DNA of 24,727 nt, taken from NCBI GenBank assembly GCA_910579595.1, contig CAJTVM010000040.1, forward strand, positions 1 through 24,727. The letters are read 5' to 3'. The notes under the pieces are model-generated. The model ran no database searches, had not been told where the DNA came from, and saw only the letters and a program-made list of their open reading frames with translations. Source of the stretch: an uncultured Oscillospiraceae bacterium. Lineage in GTDB: Bacteria; Bacillota; Clostridia; Oscillospirales; Oscillospiraceae. The number at the start of each line of letters is the position of its first letter. The first letter of the stretch is position 1. The position numbers were made by a program, and so were the translations under genes. Of this stretch, positions 15,166 to 22,174 are shown one piece after another.

Positions 15166-16065
15166 TTATACGCTCCACCTTACCAGTACCGTAAACCACC
15201 CATCCTCCCACCGGGCGGCGGCGGTGTGGCCCATGCGCTCCGCCAGCGCCTTGACGATGGCCAGCCCCAGCCCTGTGGACTGCCCGGTGCGCATTTTGTC
15301 GGCGGTGTAGAACCGCTCGAATACGTGGGCGGCGTCCTCGGCGGTGAGATCCTCCGCTCTGTTGGAGAAGGAGGACACGATATGCCCGCCCTCCCGGTAC
15401 AGCTTGACGGACAGGGTGTCCGTGCCGTGGCGCAGGGCGTTGGTAAGCAGGTTGGAGAAAATCCGGGTCACCGCCCCGCTGTCCGCCCACACCGTGGGCA
15501 GGCTGCCGGCGATGTCCACCTCTACCTCCAGCCCCGCCTCCTCGATCTGAGCGTAGGCCGCGGCAAGCTGGTCGGACAGGGCCCGGGCCAGATCCACCTT
15601 TTCCCGCTCCAGGGGCAGCTCGCCCCCCTCGATGCGGGACAGATCGTAAAACGAGGCGATGAAGGTTTGCAGGGTGCGGGCCCTGCCCTCAATGACCTGG
15701 AAATACTCCAAGCGTTTCTCCTGAGGCAGCTCCTCCTGCTCCAAAAGTTGCAGGTAGCCCAGGATGGAAGTCAGCGGCGTGCGCAGATCGTGGGACACGT
15801 TGGCAATCTGCCTTCTCAGCTCCTGCTCCTTGCGGCGGTAGTCCGCCCGCTCCCGCTGGCGCAGCTCCAGCAGCTCGTTGAGGCAGACCAGCAGCTGCTC
15901 CGCCCCCTTGCTGGGGCAGGGCAGGGCCAGCCGTACGGTGGTCTCGTCGGAAATCTGGGCTTTCATGCGCCGGGCGGCCCGGAGCAGGCCCCGCTCCAGG
16001 GTGCGCTGCCGCGCCGTTTGGACGAGGATGACCAGCAGCAGGACAATGATGATGGCGGTTTTCAC
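15166..16065 (-). CDS. Sensor histidine kinase with a single short transmembrane anchor
   Basis: A 299-aa HisKA kinase starting at a GTG (16065) preceded by GGAAGGGGTG. One N-terminal helix (about 3-16) has practically no extracellular part, followed by a cytoplasmic linker, H92 in the box ANVSHDLRTPLTSILGYLQLL, an N box (FSNLLTNALRHG) and a G2 box (TGLGLAIVKALAERMG). Kinases lacking a sensory ectodomain usually sense within the membrane or through a partner transporter. It closes an operon whose first gene is its probable regulator (18963), with the ABC transporter and three tiny membrane ORFs between, so it probably reads the transporter or these peptides. The partnership is inferred from strand and context. 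Confidence 0.93.
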   Translation of the reverse strand: MKTAIIIVLLLVILVQTARQRTLERGLLRAARRMKAQISDETTVRLALPCPSKGAEQLLVCLNELLELRQRERADYRRKEQELRRQIANVSHDLRTPLTSILGYLQLLEQEELPQEKRLEYFQVIEGRARTLQTFIASFYDLSRIEGGELPLEREKVDLARALSDQLAAAYAQIEEAGLEVEVDIAGSLPTVWADSGAVTRIFSNLLTNALRHGTDTLSVKLYREGGHIVSSFSNRAEDLTAEDAAHVFERFYTADKMRTGQSTGLGLAIVKALAERMGHTAAARWEDGWFTVLVRWSV

Positions 16066-16081
16066 AGGGACACCCCTTCCG

Positions 16082-16273
16082 TCAGATGTAGCCGAACATA
16101 ATCAGAAGCAGCAGAACCAGCAGGGCAAGGAGGACTGCCTTGGCAAACCAGGGGGAGCGGTTGCCCCGGGCCATCCAGAGGCACAGCAGAATCAGCAGGA
16201 TGGGGCCGAAAATTCCAAGCGGACCCTGCAGCAGCGGGGACAGGGGGGTGAAAATACTCAGCGCCGACCTCAT
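16082..16273 (-). CDS. Small membrane protein, 63 aa, two predicted helices
   Basis: The ATG at 16273 overlaps the TGA of the 20-aa ORF upstream as ATGA, which marks translational coupling; a TTG two codons earlier is less likely. The protein has two hydrophobic segments, about 14-35 (PLLQGPLGIFGPILLILLCL) and about 44-62 (FAKAVLLALLVLLLLIMFGY), joined by a basic turn (ARGNRS). It stops 16 nt before the GTG of the kinase. I do not recognise a family. Its place between permease and kinase suggests an accessory subunit of either, but nothing shows this directly. Confidence 0.6.
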   Translation of the reverse strand: MRSALSIFTPLSPLLQGPLGIFGPILLILLCLWMARGNRSPWFAKAVLLALLVLLLLIMFGYI

Positions 16274-16332
16274 TGCCAACCAAAGAACAGCAGGTACAGC
16301 ACCAGCAGAAACAGGACGAGCAGCGTTTTCAT
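16270..16332 (-). CDS. 20-aa hydrophobic micropeptide coupled to the next ORF
   Basis: The ATG at 16332 encodes MKTLLVLFLLVLYLLFFGWQ and a TGA that shares bases with the next start (ATGA). A GAGGTG ribosome site stands about 9 nt before the ATG. The product would be one transmembrane helix with a Lys at one end and Trp-Gln at the other. It could be a membrane peptide in its own right or only a leader that controls translation of the 63-aa protein. Too short for family recognition; coding potential is supported by the ribosome site and coupling only. Confidence 0.5.
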   Translation of the reverse strand: MKTLLVLFLLVLYLLFFGWQ

Positions 16333-16360
16333 AGAGCAGCGCACCTCACACAACGCCCCC

Positions 16361-16382
16361 AGCCGGGCCTCCCGGCCCGGCT
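16361..16382. repeat. Perfect 9-bp GC hairpin inside the second ABC operon
   Basis: agccgggcc (16361-16369) pairs with ggcccggct (16374-16382) around tccc. In the operon direction no T-run follows, so it is more likely an mRNA-stabilising or processing element between the 28-aa and 20-aa ORFs than a full terminator. On the plus strand seven T lie 10 nt beyond the stem. Confidence 0.55.
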
Positions 16383-16397
16383 GAAAGCACGGTTTTT

Positions 16398-16484
16398 TTA
16401 CCTTTTGCGCTTGGCTATGCCCAGCACACACAGGGCCGCAGCCCCAACTGCGGCGGCGCACAGCGCGATTTTCTTCCCGCTCAT
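16398..16484 (-). CDS. 28-aa membrane microprotein downstream of the ABC permease
   Basis: The ATG at 16484 encodes 28 residues: a basic start (MSGKK), an Ala/Leu/Val-rich helix (about 6-23, with Cys9 and Cys19) and a basic end (AKRKR). A good GAGGTGA ribosome site stands 6 nt upstream and the start lies only 19 nt after the permease stop. The basic residues on both flanks suggest a small single-pass or amphipathic membrane peptide. No family is recognised. Candidate roles are a regulatory peptide of the transporter or kinase; this is inference. Confidence 0.55.
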   Translation of the reverse strand: MSGKKIALCAAAVGAAALCVLGIAKRKR

Positions 16485-16503
16485 ATCGGATCACCTCGCT
16501 CCA

Positions 16504-17283
16504 TTATTTGATCTCCTTTTTGTGGAAGCAGTACAGGCCAAAGGCGGTGCAGGCCACTAGCCAGAACACCCCTACAGTCCACGCCTTGCCCAGATAGCCC
16601 CAGTCGCCCACCACAGCCTTGGCCCCGTCCAGCATGGGCCGGGGAAAGGATTGGCAGATTTTCAGCAGGACATCCCCCGCACGCCCCCGGACCAGCAAGC
16701 CCATGATCTGGAGGACATTGTCCAGAACAAAGACCAGGCCCGCGTAGAGGAAGGAGCTACTCATTTCCCCGTTGGTCAGGAACAGGCACATGCACATGGC
16801 CGCCTGGGCCCCGACCCACAGGGGCAGGCCCGCCGCCAAGAAGTAGCCCACGATGGTCAGCGCCTCGCCGGGGGAATAGAACCCGGCGCCTCCCTCCATG
16901 GGCAGGATGACGGCGCACAGGCCGAGGAAGAAGGCCATCATCACCACCAGATATACGATGGACAGCAGGGTTTGGGTGATGAGCTTGCCCAGGTAAATCC
17001 GGGCGCGGCTCAAACCGAAGGACACCTCGTTTTTCAGGGTGGAGTTCTTGTACTGCGCGGCAAACACAATGTCCCCGGTGAGCAGGCAGACGCAGAAGCC
17101 GATGGTGCCCAGCTCCACAATGGGCAGGATAGCCCCGCCAAAAGGGGTGACAAGGGAATGGGCGTTGTGGAAGGCGAACATGGAGGCGAACAGGCCTTCC
17201 AGTGCCAGCAGCACCGCCAGGGTGATGTAGGTGTACGGCCGGTGCAGCACCTTATAGAATTCGGCGCGGATATAGTTAAGCAT
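16504..17283 (-). CDS. ABC-2 type permease, lantibiotic-immunity-like
   Basis: A 259-aa protein from the ATG at 17283 (MLNYIRAEFYKVLHRPYTYI), preceded by GGAGGTGGG; a TTG five codons upstream would place the ribosome site inside the gene. About six hydrophobic helices are visible: near 18-37, 57-75, 103-127, 142-165, 175-197 and 230-250. The ABC-2 start (RAEFYKVLHR, then a membrane helix) matches permeases of BcrB and LanE/G type. It overlaps the ATPase gene by 8 nt, so the two form one transporter. The pair probably exports or expels a membrane-active peptide; the true substrate is unknown. Confidence 0.88.
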   Translation of the reverse strand: MLNYIRAEFYKVLHRPYTYITLAVLLALEGLFASMFAFHNAHSLVTPFGGAILPIVELGTIGFCVCLLTGDIVFAAQYKNSTLKNEVSFGLSRARIYLGKLITQTLLSIVYLVVMMAFFLGLCAVILPMEGGAGFYSPGEALTIVGYFLAAGLPLWVGAQAAMCMCLFLTNGEMSSSFLYAGLVFVLDNVLQIMGLLVRGRAGDVLLKICQSFPRPMLDGAKAVVGDWGYLGKAWTVGVFWLVACTAFGLYCFHKKEIK

Positions 17284-18202
17284 GGGACCCACCTCCAATC
17301 AGGTTCAGGAAATAGGCTTCCAGATCCGCGCCCTTCTGCTCCATGGCCAGCAGGGCCACGCCGTTCTGGGCCAGGGCGTAGGACGCCCGCTTGGGGTCGT
17401 CCAGGCAGTCGTAGAGCTGCACCACATTGCCGGGGAGCACCTCAAATTTATCGGTGCCCAGCTGGCTTTGCAGGACGGCGGCGGCTTTGGAGGCGTCGTC
17501 CACCTCCAGCCGCAGGCAGGTACGGCATTTATCATGGAGGGCCTCGGCGGAGATCTCCTCAATGAGCCTGCCTTGCTCCATAAAGCCGTACCGGGTTGCG
17601 ATGCTGGACAGCTCGGACAGGATGTGGCTGGAGATGAGGATGGTGGTCTGCCGCTCCCGGTTGAGCTGGCGCAGAATCTGCCGGAACTCCGCCACTCCTT
17701 CCGGATCCAGGCCGTTAATTGGCTCGTCCAGGATCAGGAAGTCCGGGTGGTTCATCAGGGCCAGGGCCAGCCCCAGCCGCTGCTTCATGCCAAGGGAGAA
17801 TGCCTTAAACTTCTTGCTTCCCGTGCCCGTCAGGCTCGCCAGCTCCAGCGCCTCGTCCACCGAATCCCGGCCTGGAATCCCCCGCTGGAGGCGGTAGTAC
17901 TCGAGGTTCTCCCGGGCGGTGAGGAAAGGGGAGAAGGAGGGGATTTCGATCATCGCCCCGGTGCGGGCGCGCTGCGGGCGCATATTCTTCCCCGACGCGC
18001 CGAACAGCTCCAGCTCGCCCCCAGTGGGCTGGGACTGGCCGGTGACCATGCGCATGAGGGTGGTCTTGCCCGCCCCGTTGCGGCCTACCAGCCCGTAGAT
18101 GTCCCCCCGGCGCACCATCATGTTGACGCCGTCCAGGGCCTTACAGGAACCGTAGGCTTTTTGCAGGCCGTAGGTGGCCATAACCGCTGTATGTTCCGTC
18201 AT
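17276..18202 (-). CDS. ABC transporter ATP-binding protein, BcrA/LanF type
   Basis: A 308-aa ATPase. Walker A is GRNGAGKT at 40-47 (K46), the signature SLGMKQRLG at 136-144, Walker B LILDEP at 156-161 and the H-loop His at 193. The SLGMKQR signature and the DEPINGLDPEG sequence are hallmarks of the BcrA/LanF/NatA group, which gives resistance to bacitracin or self-immunity to lantibiotics. The C-terminal 80 residues form the usual extra domain. It follows the regulator after a 71-nt gap that carries tandem repeats, and overlaps the permease start by 8 nt. Confidence 0.93.
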   Translation of the reverse strand: MTEHTAVMATYGLQKAYGSCKALDGVNMMVRRGDIYGLVGRNGAGKTTLMRMVTGQSQPTGGELELFGASGKNMRPQRARTGAMIEIPSFSPFLTARENLEYYRLQRGIPGRDSVDEALELASLTGTGSKKFKAFSLGMKQRLGLALALMNHPDFLILDEPINGLDPEGVAEFRQILRQLNRERQTTILISSHILSELSSIATRYGFMEQGRLIEEISAEALHDKCRTCLRLEVDDASKAAAVLQSQLGTDKFEVLPGNVVQLYDCLDDPKRASYALAQNGVALLAMEQKGADLEAYFLNLIGGGSHA

Positions 18203-18234
18203 AGCGTTTCCGCCTTTCTTTTTGAACTGACCAC

Positions 18235-18263
18235 AGCATACCGCCGAAAGGCCAAAACTCCTG
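18235..18263 (-). promoter_or_regulatory. Weak promoter candidate for the ABC genes of the second operon
   Basis: On the minus strand CAGGAG (18263-18258) and TATGCT (18240-18235) are 17 nt apart. The tandem repeats at 18268-18287 lie immediately upstream, as expected for an activator-dependent promoter. Both hexamers are poor. Confidence 0.35.
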
Positions 18264-18267
18264 AAAG

Positions 18268-18287
18268 GAAAGGTTAAGAAAGGTTAA
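18268..18287. promoter_or_regulatory. Two exact tandem 10-bp repeats, probable regulator operator
   Basis: GAAAGGTTAA occurs twice in direct succession (18268-18277, 18278-18287), with a further GAAAGG just beside it at 18263-18268. On the operon strand this reads TTAACCTTTC twice and overlaps the response regulator stop codon (18274-18276). Ten-base tandem repeats upstream of a -35 are typical binding sites of OmpR-type dimers. Confidence 0.6.
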
Positions 18288-18963
18288 ATTTGAAGCCGAT
18301 GCCCCAAACGGTTTTGATATAGGTGGTGTCCGGATCCACCTTGGCCAGCTTGGATCGCAGATTACTGACATGGACGTTCACGGTGTTGTCGTCGCCGATA
18401 TAGTCCTCCCCCCACACCGCCTCGTAGATCTGGGCCCGGGAAAAGGCCCGGCGGGGGGTTTTCATCAGCAGGGCCAGAATGTCGAACTCCCGGCTGGTGA
18501 GGGGCACCTCCTGCCCGTCCACCGAGGCGGAATGGCTGTCCAACTCCAGCGTCAGCGCCCCGGCGGTGAGCACATCGGCCGCGGGGACGGCGAACTGGCG
18601 GCTGCGGCGCAGCTGGGCCTCCACCCTGGCCAGCACTTCGGAGTTGTCGAAGGGCTTGGGGATGAAATCGTCCGCCCCCAGCCGGAGCACGTTTACCCGA
18701 TCGGATACCCCCAGCTTGGCGGATACCACGATGATGGGCATGGTTTTGCCCCGGCGGACACGCTGGATGAACTCCTCCCCAGTGACGCCGGGAAGCATCA
18801 GATCCAGCATCACCAGGTCGTAGTCGTATTTTTCCGCCCACAAAAGGGCCTCGCTGCCAGAGAAGGCGGCGCGGCAGGTATAGCCCGCGCCCTCGAGAAT
18901 GGCGCACAGCAGGCGGTTGATGTCGGTGTCGTCCTCGACAATCAGGATGTTGGCGGTTTCCAT
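18274..18963 (-). CDS. OmpR-family DNA-binding response regulator of the second operon
   Basis: A 229-aa regulator from the ATG at 18963 (METANILIVEDD). A GGGGGAG site lies about 8 nt before it; an earlier ATG at 18996 overlaps the -10 box and another at 18969 is too close to the site. The receiver has D11/D12, phospho-acceptor D54 (VMLDLMLPG), the switch residue Ser81 and K103. The winged helix (about 127-227; TSREFDILALLM, VNVHVSNLRSKL, VWGIGFKF) is complete. It heads the operon whose last gene is the cognate-looking kinase at 15166-16065. It likely binds the tandem repeats that overlap its own stop codon. Confidence 0.93.
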   Translation of the reverse strand: METANILIVEDDTDINRLLCAILEGAGYTCRAAFSGSEALLWAEKYDYDLVMLDLMLPGVTGEEFIQRVRRGKTMPIIVVSAKLGVSDRVNVLRLGADDFIPKPFDNSEVLARVEAQLRRSRQFAVPAADVLTAGALTLELDSHSASVDGQEVPLTSREFDILALLMKTPRRAFSRAQIYEAVWGEDYIGDDNTVNVHVSNLRSKLAKVDPDTTYIKTVWGIGFKFNLS

Positions 18964-18994
18964 GGGCATCGCTCCCCCGTTTGAAATTCTATAC

Positions 18995-19000
18995 ATTATA
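18995..19000 (-). promoter_or_regulatory. -10 box of the second two-component operon
   Basis: TATAAT on the minus strand (19000-18995), with transcription expected to start near 18988, about 25 nt before the regulator ATG. The -35 position reads ggaaac and is weak; it lies in the terminator loop and stem at 19008-19037. Confidence 0.5.
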
Positions 19001-19007
19001 CCATAAA

Positions 19008-19037
19008 TGCCCCCGGCGTTTCCATACGCCGGGGGCA
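19008..19037 (-). terminator. Terminator hairpin after the spore coat genes
   Basis: Twelve perfect base pairs (19008-19019 with 19026-19037) around a 6-nt loop, rich in GC, about 110 nt after the coat gene stop. On the minus strand a short atttat follows, so the T-tract is poor. It sits against the promoter of the next operon. Confidence 0.6.
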
Positions 19038-19149
19038 GACTTTAGAGATTTTTAAGGTTTCAGCACAATGCGGGGATGGGCCGGTAGGGGCGGATGGACT
19101 GCGCGGCTGCGGCTTTTGCCTTCGCTTCAGTCCAAGCTCCCCCGCGCGG

Positions 19150-19419
19150 TTATCCTCTCGCTTCGATAGTAGGCGCCTGGTTGGTGAACTTCTGCTCCGC
19201 CTGGGCAATCTGCTGGGGCTGGGCCTGCTCCACCTTGTACCAGCCCTTCTGCTTGGCGGTCTCAAACAGCTGGGTCTGGGTCTTGTGCCCCTGGGTGAGC
19301 AGGTTGACAAAGGTGTCCCGCAGCTGCACGTTGGTGCACTCGGAGGCAAACAGATTGTAGTTGGTGCTCATCTTCTTCTCGGTGAGCAGCAGGTCGGTGA
19401 TGATTTCGTTTTCCTTCAT
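19150..19419 (-). CDS. CotF-like spore coat protein, second of a pair
   Basis: Eighty-nine residues from the ATG at 19419 with an AAGGAGG site 7 nt upstream. The helical sequence (MKENEIITDLLLTEKKMSTN, then NLFASECTNVQLRDTFVNLL, and QTQLFETAKQKGWYKVEQA near the end) matches the CotF-like coat family, whose members share the ETAKQKGWY-type motif and a ferritin-like two-helix plan. It ends in a Gln-rich tail. The gene follows a shorter relative after 13 nt. The pair probably forms a split two-subunit coat protein in the mother cell. This shows that the host forms, or descends from, spore formers. Confidence 0.85.
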   Translation of the reverse strand: MKENEIITDLLLTEKKMSTNYNLFASECTNVQLRDTFVNLLTQGHKTQTQLFETAKQKGWYKVEQAQPQQIAQAEQKFTNQAPTIEARG

Positions 19420-19432
19420 GGATCCGTCCTCC

Positions 19433-19618
19433 TTATCGTAAGAAGCCCAGCAGGGTGTCATAGTTCTGCTTGTGCTGCGCGGCATACTGGTTGTAGGTGC
19501 TTTTTAGCTCGTTCTCCTGGGTGGCCTGGGCGGCGTCCTGGTACTTGCAGCACAGCATCCGTTCAAAGCCCAGCTGATCCTCCAGTGCGGACAGTTCCTT
19601 GGCGCTTAAATTCGGCAT
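19433..19618 (-). CDS. CotF-like spore coat protein, first of a pair (61 aa)
   Basis: Sixty-one residues from the ATG at 19618, with AAGGAGG 8 nt upstream. The sequence (MPNLSAKELSALEDQLGFER, CCKYQDAAQATQENELKSTY, NYDTLLGFLR) is the N-terminal-half type of the CotF-like family, in which LSxKELxxLEDQL is conserved. Longer frames reaching upstream to 19678 lack a ribosome site. It is co-transcribed with the 89-aa relative immediately downstream. Confidence 0.85.
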   Translation of the reverse strand: MPNLSAKELSALEDQLGFERMLCCKYQDAAQATQENELKSTYNQYAAQHKQNYDTLLGFLR

Positions 19619-19645
19619 TGTGATTCCCTCCTTATCAATGGTGCT

Positions 19646-19676
19646 GTTAGTATGGGCAGTTTTTGGCGGTTTATCC
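19646..19676 (-). promoter_or_regulatory. Possible mother-cell sigma promoter of the coat gene pair
   Basis: On the minus strand GGATAAA (19676-19670) precedes CATACTAAC (19654-19646). The CATAC core resembles -10 regions of the sporulation sigma factors E and K, and there is no good vegetative promoter in the gap. The match is partial. Confidence 0.35.
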
Positions 19677-19730
19677 ACAAAAATTTCCAGCGGACAGGAA
19701 AAAGGAACGGGCGCGCATCAAATTGCCGGG

Positions 19731-19759
19731 TAGACAGGCCGTTCCCGCTGTGTTATAAT
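19731..19759 (+). promoter_or_regulatory. Promoter of the lipoprotein gene
   Basis: TAGACA (19731-19736) and TATAAT (19754-19759) with a 17-nt spacer, about 50 nt before the ATG at 19817. Confidence 0.65.
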
Positions 19760-19816
19760 ATGGTTCGATCAGATATCCCAGAAAGCGACGGGATTCTATG
19801 CTGGAGGTGCGATTTG

Positions 19817-20497
19817 ATGCGGATCAAACGATATGGTTCCCTGTTCCTTGCCCTGGCGCTGGCGCTGGGGCTGTGCGGCTGCAGCGCGGCCGGGAAGGCG
19901 GGCAAAACGTCCCTGTCCATCCAGCCTGCCCAGCTCACCGCCGAGGAGGAGGCGCTGGCCAAGCTGCTGGATGTGAGTATGGATTCCTACCGCATTTTCG
20001 ATTTTGAGGCCGGCGGCAAGCAGAAGGACGGCGAAGGCGTACAGAGCGTCCAGCTCACCCTCTACGAGCTGACGGACGGGGAATGGACCCCCAAGGCCCA
20101 GGCCCAGCAGGCCTTCTCCGACGTCAAGGGCCGTATTGCCCTGAGTTTCGGCAAAATCACCGAGGGCGTACATATGACGATCCAGAGTGAGGGCGTTTTT
20201 GAATCTATGGAGTTGGACAAGCTTGCGGACAGCGGTACGGCCTCCATGTCGTATACCACCTCCATCCTTACCGAGTCCGCCGCCATGGAGTTGGATCAGG
20301 AGACGCCCCTGGCCATCCAGATCGTCACCTCCAAAAACGACATCCAGTCCTATGGAGTGCAGTATTTCGATATGCCCCGGGAGTACGCAAAGCATGGCTA
20401 TGAACACGTTTACGCCGTTACGGTAATGTTCAGCCAGAAAACGGTGTACGAGTTGGTGGACAGCGCCGCGAACCCGTCCCCCTCCCCCGAACCGTGA
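19817..20497 (+). CDS. Putative secreted lipoprotein of unknown function
   Basis: A 226-aa protein from the ATG at 19817, chosen because GGAGGTG lies about 9 nt upstream and the promoter at 19731-19759 excludes the longer frame. The N-terminus (MRIKRYGSLFLALALALGL, then CGCSAAG) is a lipoprotein signal; the lipobox LCGC would give Cys22 as the acylated residue. The mature part is rich in beta-type sequence (SVQLTLYELTDGEWTPKAQA). The end is NPSPSPEP, a flexible tail. I do not recognise a family. It stands alone between convergent and divergent genes, with its own promoter and terminator. Confidence 0.7.
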   Translation: MRIKRYGSLFLALALALGLCGCSAAGKAGKTSLSIQPAQLTAEEEALAKLLDVSMDSYRIFDFEAGGKQKDGEGVQSVQLTLYELTDGEWTPKAQAQQAFSDVKGRIALSFGKITEGVHMTIQSEGVFESMELDKLADSGTASMSYTTSILTESAAMELDQETPLAIQIVTSKNDIQSYGVQYFDMPREYAKHGYEHVYAVTVMFSQKTVYELVDSAANPSPSPEP

Positions 20498-20536
20498 GGG
20501 ATTTTTGTTCGTATTTCATGCCCGGAAAACAGAACA

Positions 20537-20573
20537 GCCGGGGCCTGCGGTTGATGCAGGCCCCGGCGTTTTT
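20537..20573 (+). terminator. Intrinsic terminator of the lipoprotein gene
   Basis: Twelve perfect GC-rich base pairs (20537-20548 with 20556-20567), 7-nt loop, then gttttt. It is classical in form and lies 39 nt after the stop codon. Confidence 0.85.
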
Positions 20574-20581
20574 GCGCGGGG

Positions 20582-22174
20582 TTATTTTTTCCCGGCGGGC
20601 CGCGCCTCCAGGTAGTAGTGCTCCACCACCGGATCCAGGGTGACGGTGTCCACCCCGTTTTCCCAGTCAAAGCCGAAGTTCTGGCGGATGATCTCCACGC
20701 CGTCCGTGTTGACTGCGGCAGCGGTCTGCTGGGTGAAATCCAGGCTGCTGCCCAGCCTTGTCACCAGGTCGTAACCGTACACATCCCTGTTTTCCGTGTT
20801 GGCGCAATAGTAGTCGAAGCTGGCGTCCTTCAGGAAGCTGGCCTCCACCGCCGCGCTCCCCCCGGCGGGGACGGTGAGCTGGGCCTTCAGATAGAACACC
20901 CGATCCATAGACACGCAGTCCATCTCATCCAGCCAGCCGAGCGCAAAGCGCTCCGCCGGGTCGCCGGACAGCAGGCCGTGGCTCAACAGGCAGTCCTTCA
21001 TTATGCCAAAGTACAGCTCAAATTCCGGCGTTTGGGCGGAGCTGCCGGTTTCCCTCCAGTTTTCCATTTGGAACTGATCCTCCGCCACGGCCCGCAGGGC
21101 GGCCTCCAGGTCTGTCTCATACTGCCGCAGGCTGGCCCCGATTTCCACGCCCCACTCCAGATAGCCGGTGCTGTCCGGTGCGCCGTCATGGACACCGAGA
21201 AGTTCAAAGCTGTACAGGGGCTGGCCAAAGACGATGATACGGCGGATCTGGTTCAGTTCCCGCTCGTAATAGAGCGGGGGGGAATCGGGCTCAACCGGAG
21301 GGATGGGGACGGAGAAGCTGAGCCGCCTCGTCATGACTCCCTCATCATCCGAGCTGAATCCGCCGTTGAAACCATAGGAGAGCACGGTGGTTTTGCTGTT
21401 GTCCAGCGCAAATTTGGCGTGAATCGAGGGATTGGCGCCAGTTATCCCCCCCGCCAGCCATGGATTGGTGATCTCGTACACCGTCACTGGGATATGGGAC
21501 AGGTCGGGCCACTCCCCCAGGGCCGACGCCTGATAGCTCCCATCGGACAGGATGGTCTGGTAGTCAACCCAGCTCCTCGGGTATGTCCAATTGTTGCCGT
21601 ATCCTGAGCTGTCATAGAAAAACCCGTTTCCAGCTCCGCCGCAGTAGCCTCCGGCCAGCACCTCGGTGTCCAGCTCCATCCCGCCCGCAGTCAGCGCAGG
21701 CAGGTTTGAGGAAAGGCCATACAGACTGCTGGCAAAGGGGTAGAGCAGGGTGACGGTTTTATCCTCCCCGGTGGGATTGGTGAGGGTGTAGGAATCGGTT
21801 ACCGGCAGGCCGTAGTAAGGCCGGTCAGGATTTCCGTCCATCCAGCCCTCAAAGTCGTAGGTAATGGCCCGCTCCGCTGTCAGGCCGCCCCCGCCCTCCA
21901 CAGTGGTCAGCGGAAACACCGGTCCGGCGTAGGACATGAAGGTGGAGCCGTTATCCTCGTGGCCGCTGCCCCCGGCGCTGCCGCCAATGGGCAACCAGGG
22001 GAGCTTCCCGCTGAATACCCCCGCGCCAAGGCCCGCCGCCAGCGTCACCGCCGCCGCGATGGAGCCGAATTTCAGCCAGCGCACCCGGCTTTTGGCGGGC
22101 TCTGTCTCCATGGCCTCCACCACCAGATCGTCCTTGATTTCCGTGATGGCGTCGTAAAGCATTTCCCGGGTCAT
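20582..22174 (-). CDS. Membrane partner of the ECF sigma factor, anti-sigma-like with large ectodomain
   Basis: A 530-aa protein. Residues 1-32 are cytoplasmic and charged (MTREMLYDAITEIKDDLVVE), one helix spans about 33-56, and about 470 residues are outside. Its ATG overlaps the sigma factor TGA as ATGA, so translation is coupled. The layout (short cytoplasmic part, single helix, large outside domain) is that of anti-sigma factors or membrane-bound sigma regulators, but no zinc-binding HxxxCxxC motif is visible. The ectodomain (for example DFEGWMDGNPDRPYYGLPVT, then NPTGEDKTVTLLYPFA) is not recognised; the latter resembles a beta-sandwich stretch. Sequestering of the sigma factor is inferred from gene order. 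Confidence 0.7.
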   Translation of the reverse strand: MTREMLYDAITEIKDDLVVEAMETEPAKSRVRWLKFGSIAAAVTLAAGLGAGVFSGKLPWLPIGGSAGGSGHEDNGSTFMSYAGPVFPLTTVEGGGGLTAERAITYDFEGWMDGNPDRPYYGLPVTDSYTLTNPTGEDKTVTLLYPFASSLYGLSSNLPALTAGGMELDTEVLAGGYCGGAGNGFFYDSSGYGNNWTYPRSWVDYQTILSDGSYQASALGEWPDLSHIPVTVYEITNPWLAGGITGANPSIHAKFALDNSKTTVLSYGFNGGFSSDDEGVMTRRLSFSVPIPPVEPDSPPLYYERELNQIRRIIVFGQPLYSFELLGVHDGAPDSTGYLEWGVEIGASLRQYETDLEAALRAVAEDQFQMENWRETGSSAQTPEFELYFGIMKDCLLSHGLLSGDPAERFALGWLDEMDCVSMDRVFYLKAQLTVPAGGSAAVEASFLKDASFDYYCANTENRDVYGYDLVTRLGSSLDFTQQTAAAVNTDGVEIIRQNFGFDWENGVDTVTLDPVVEHYYLEARPAGKK

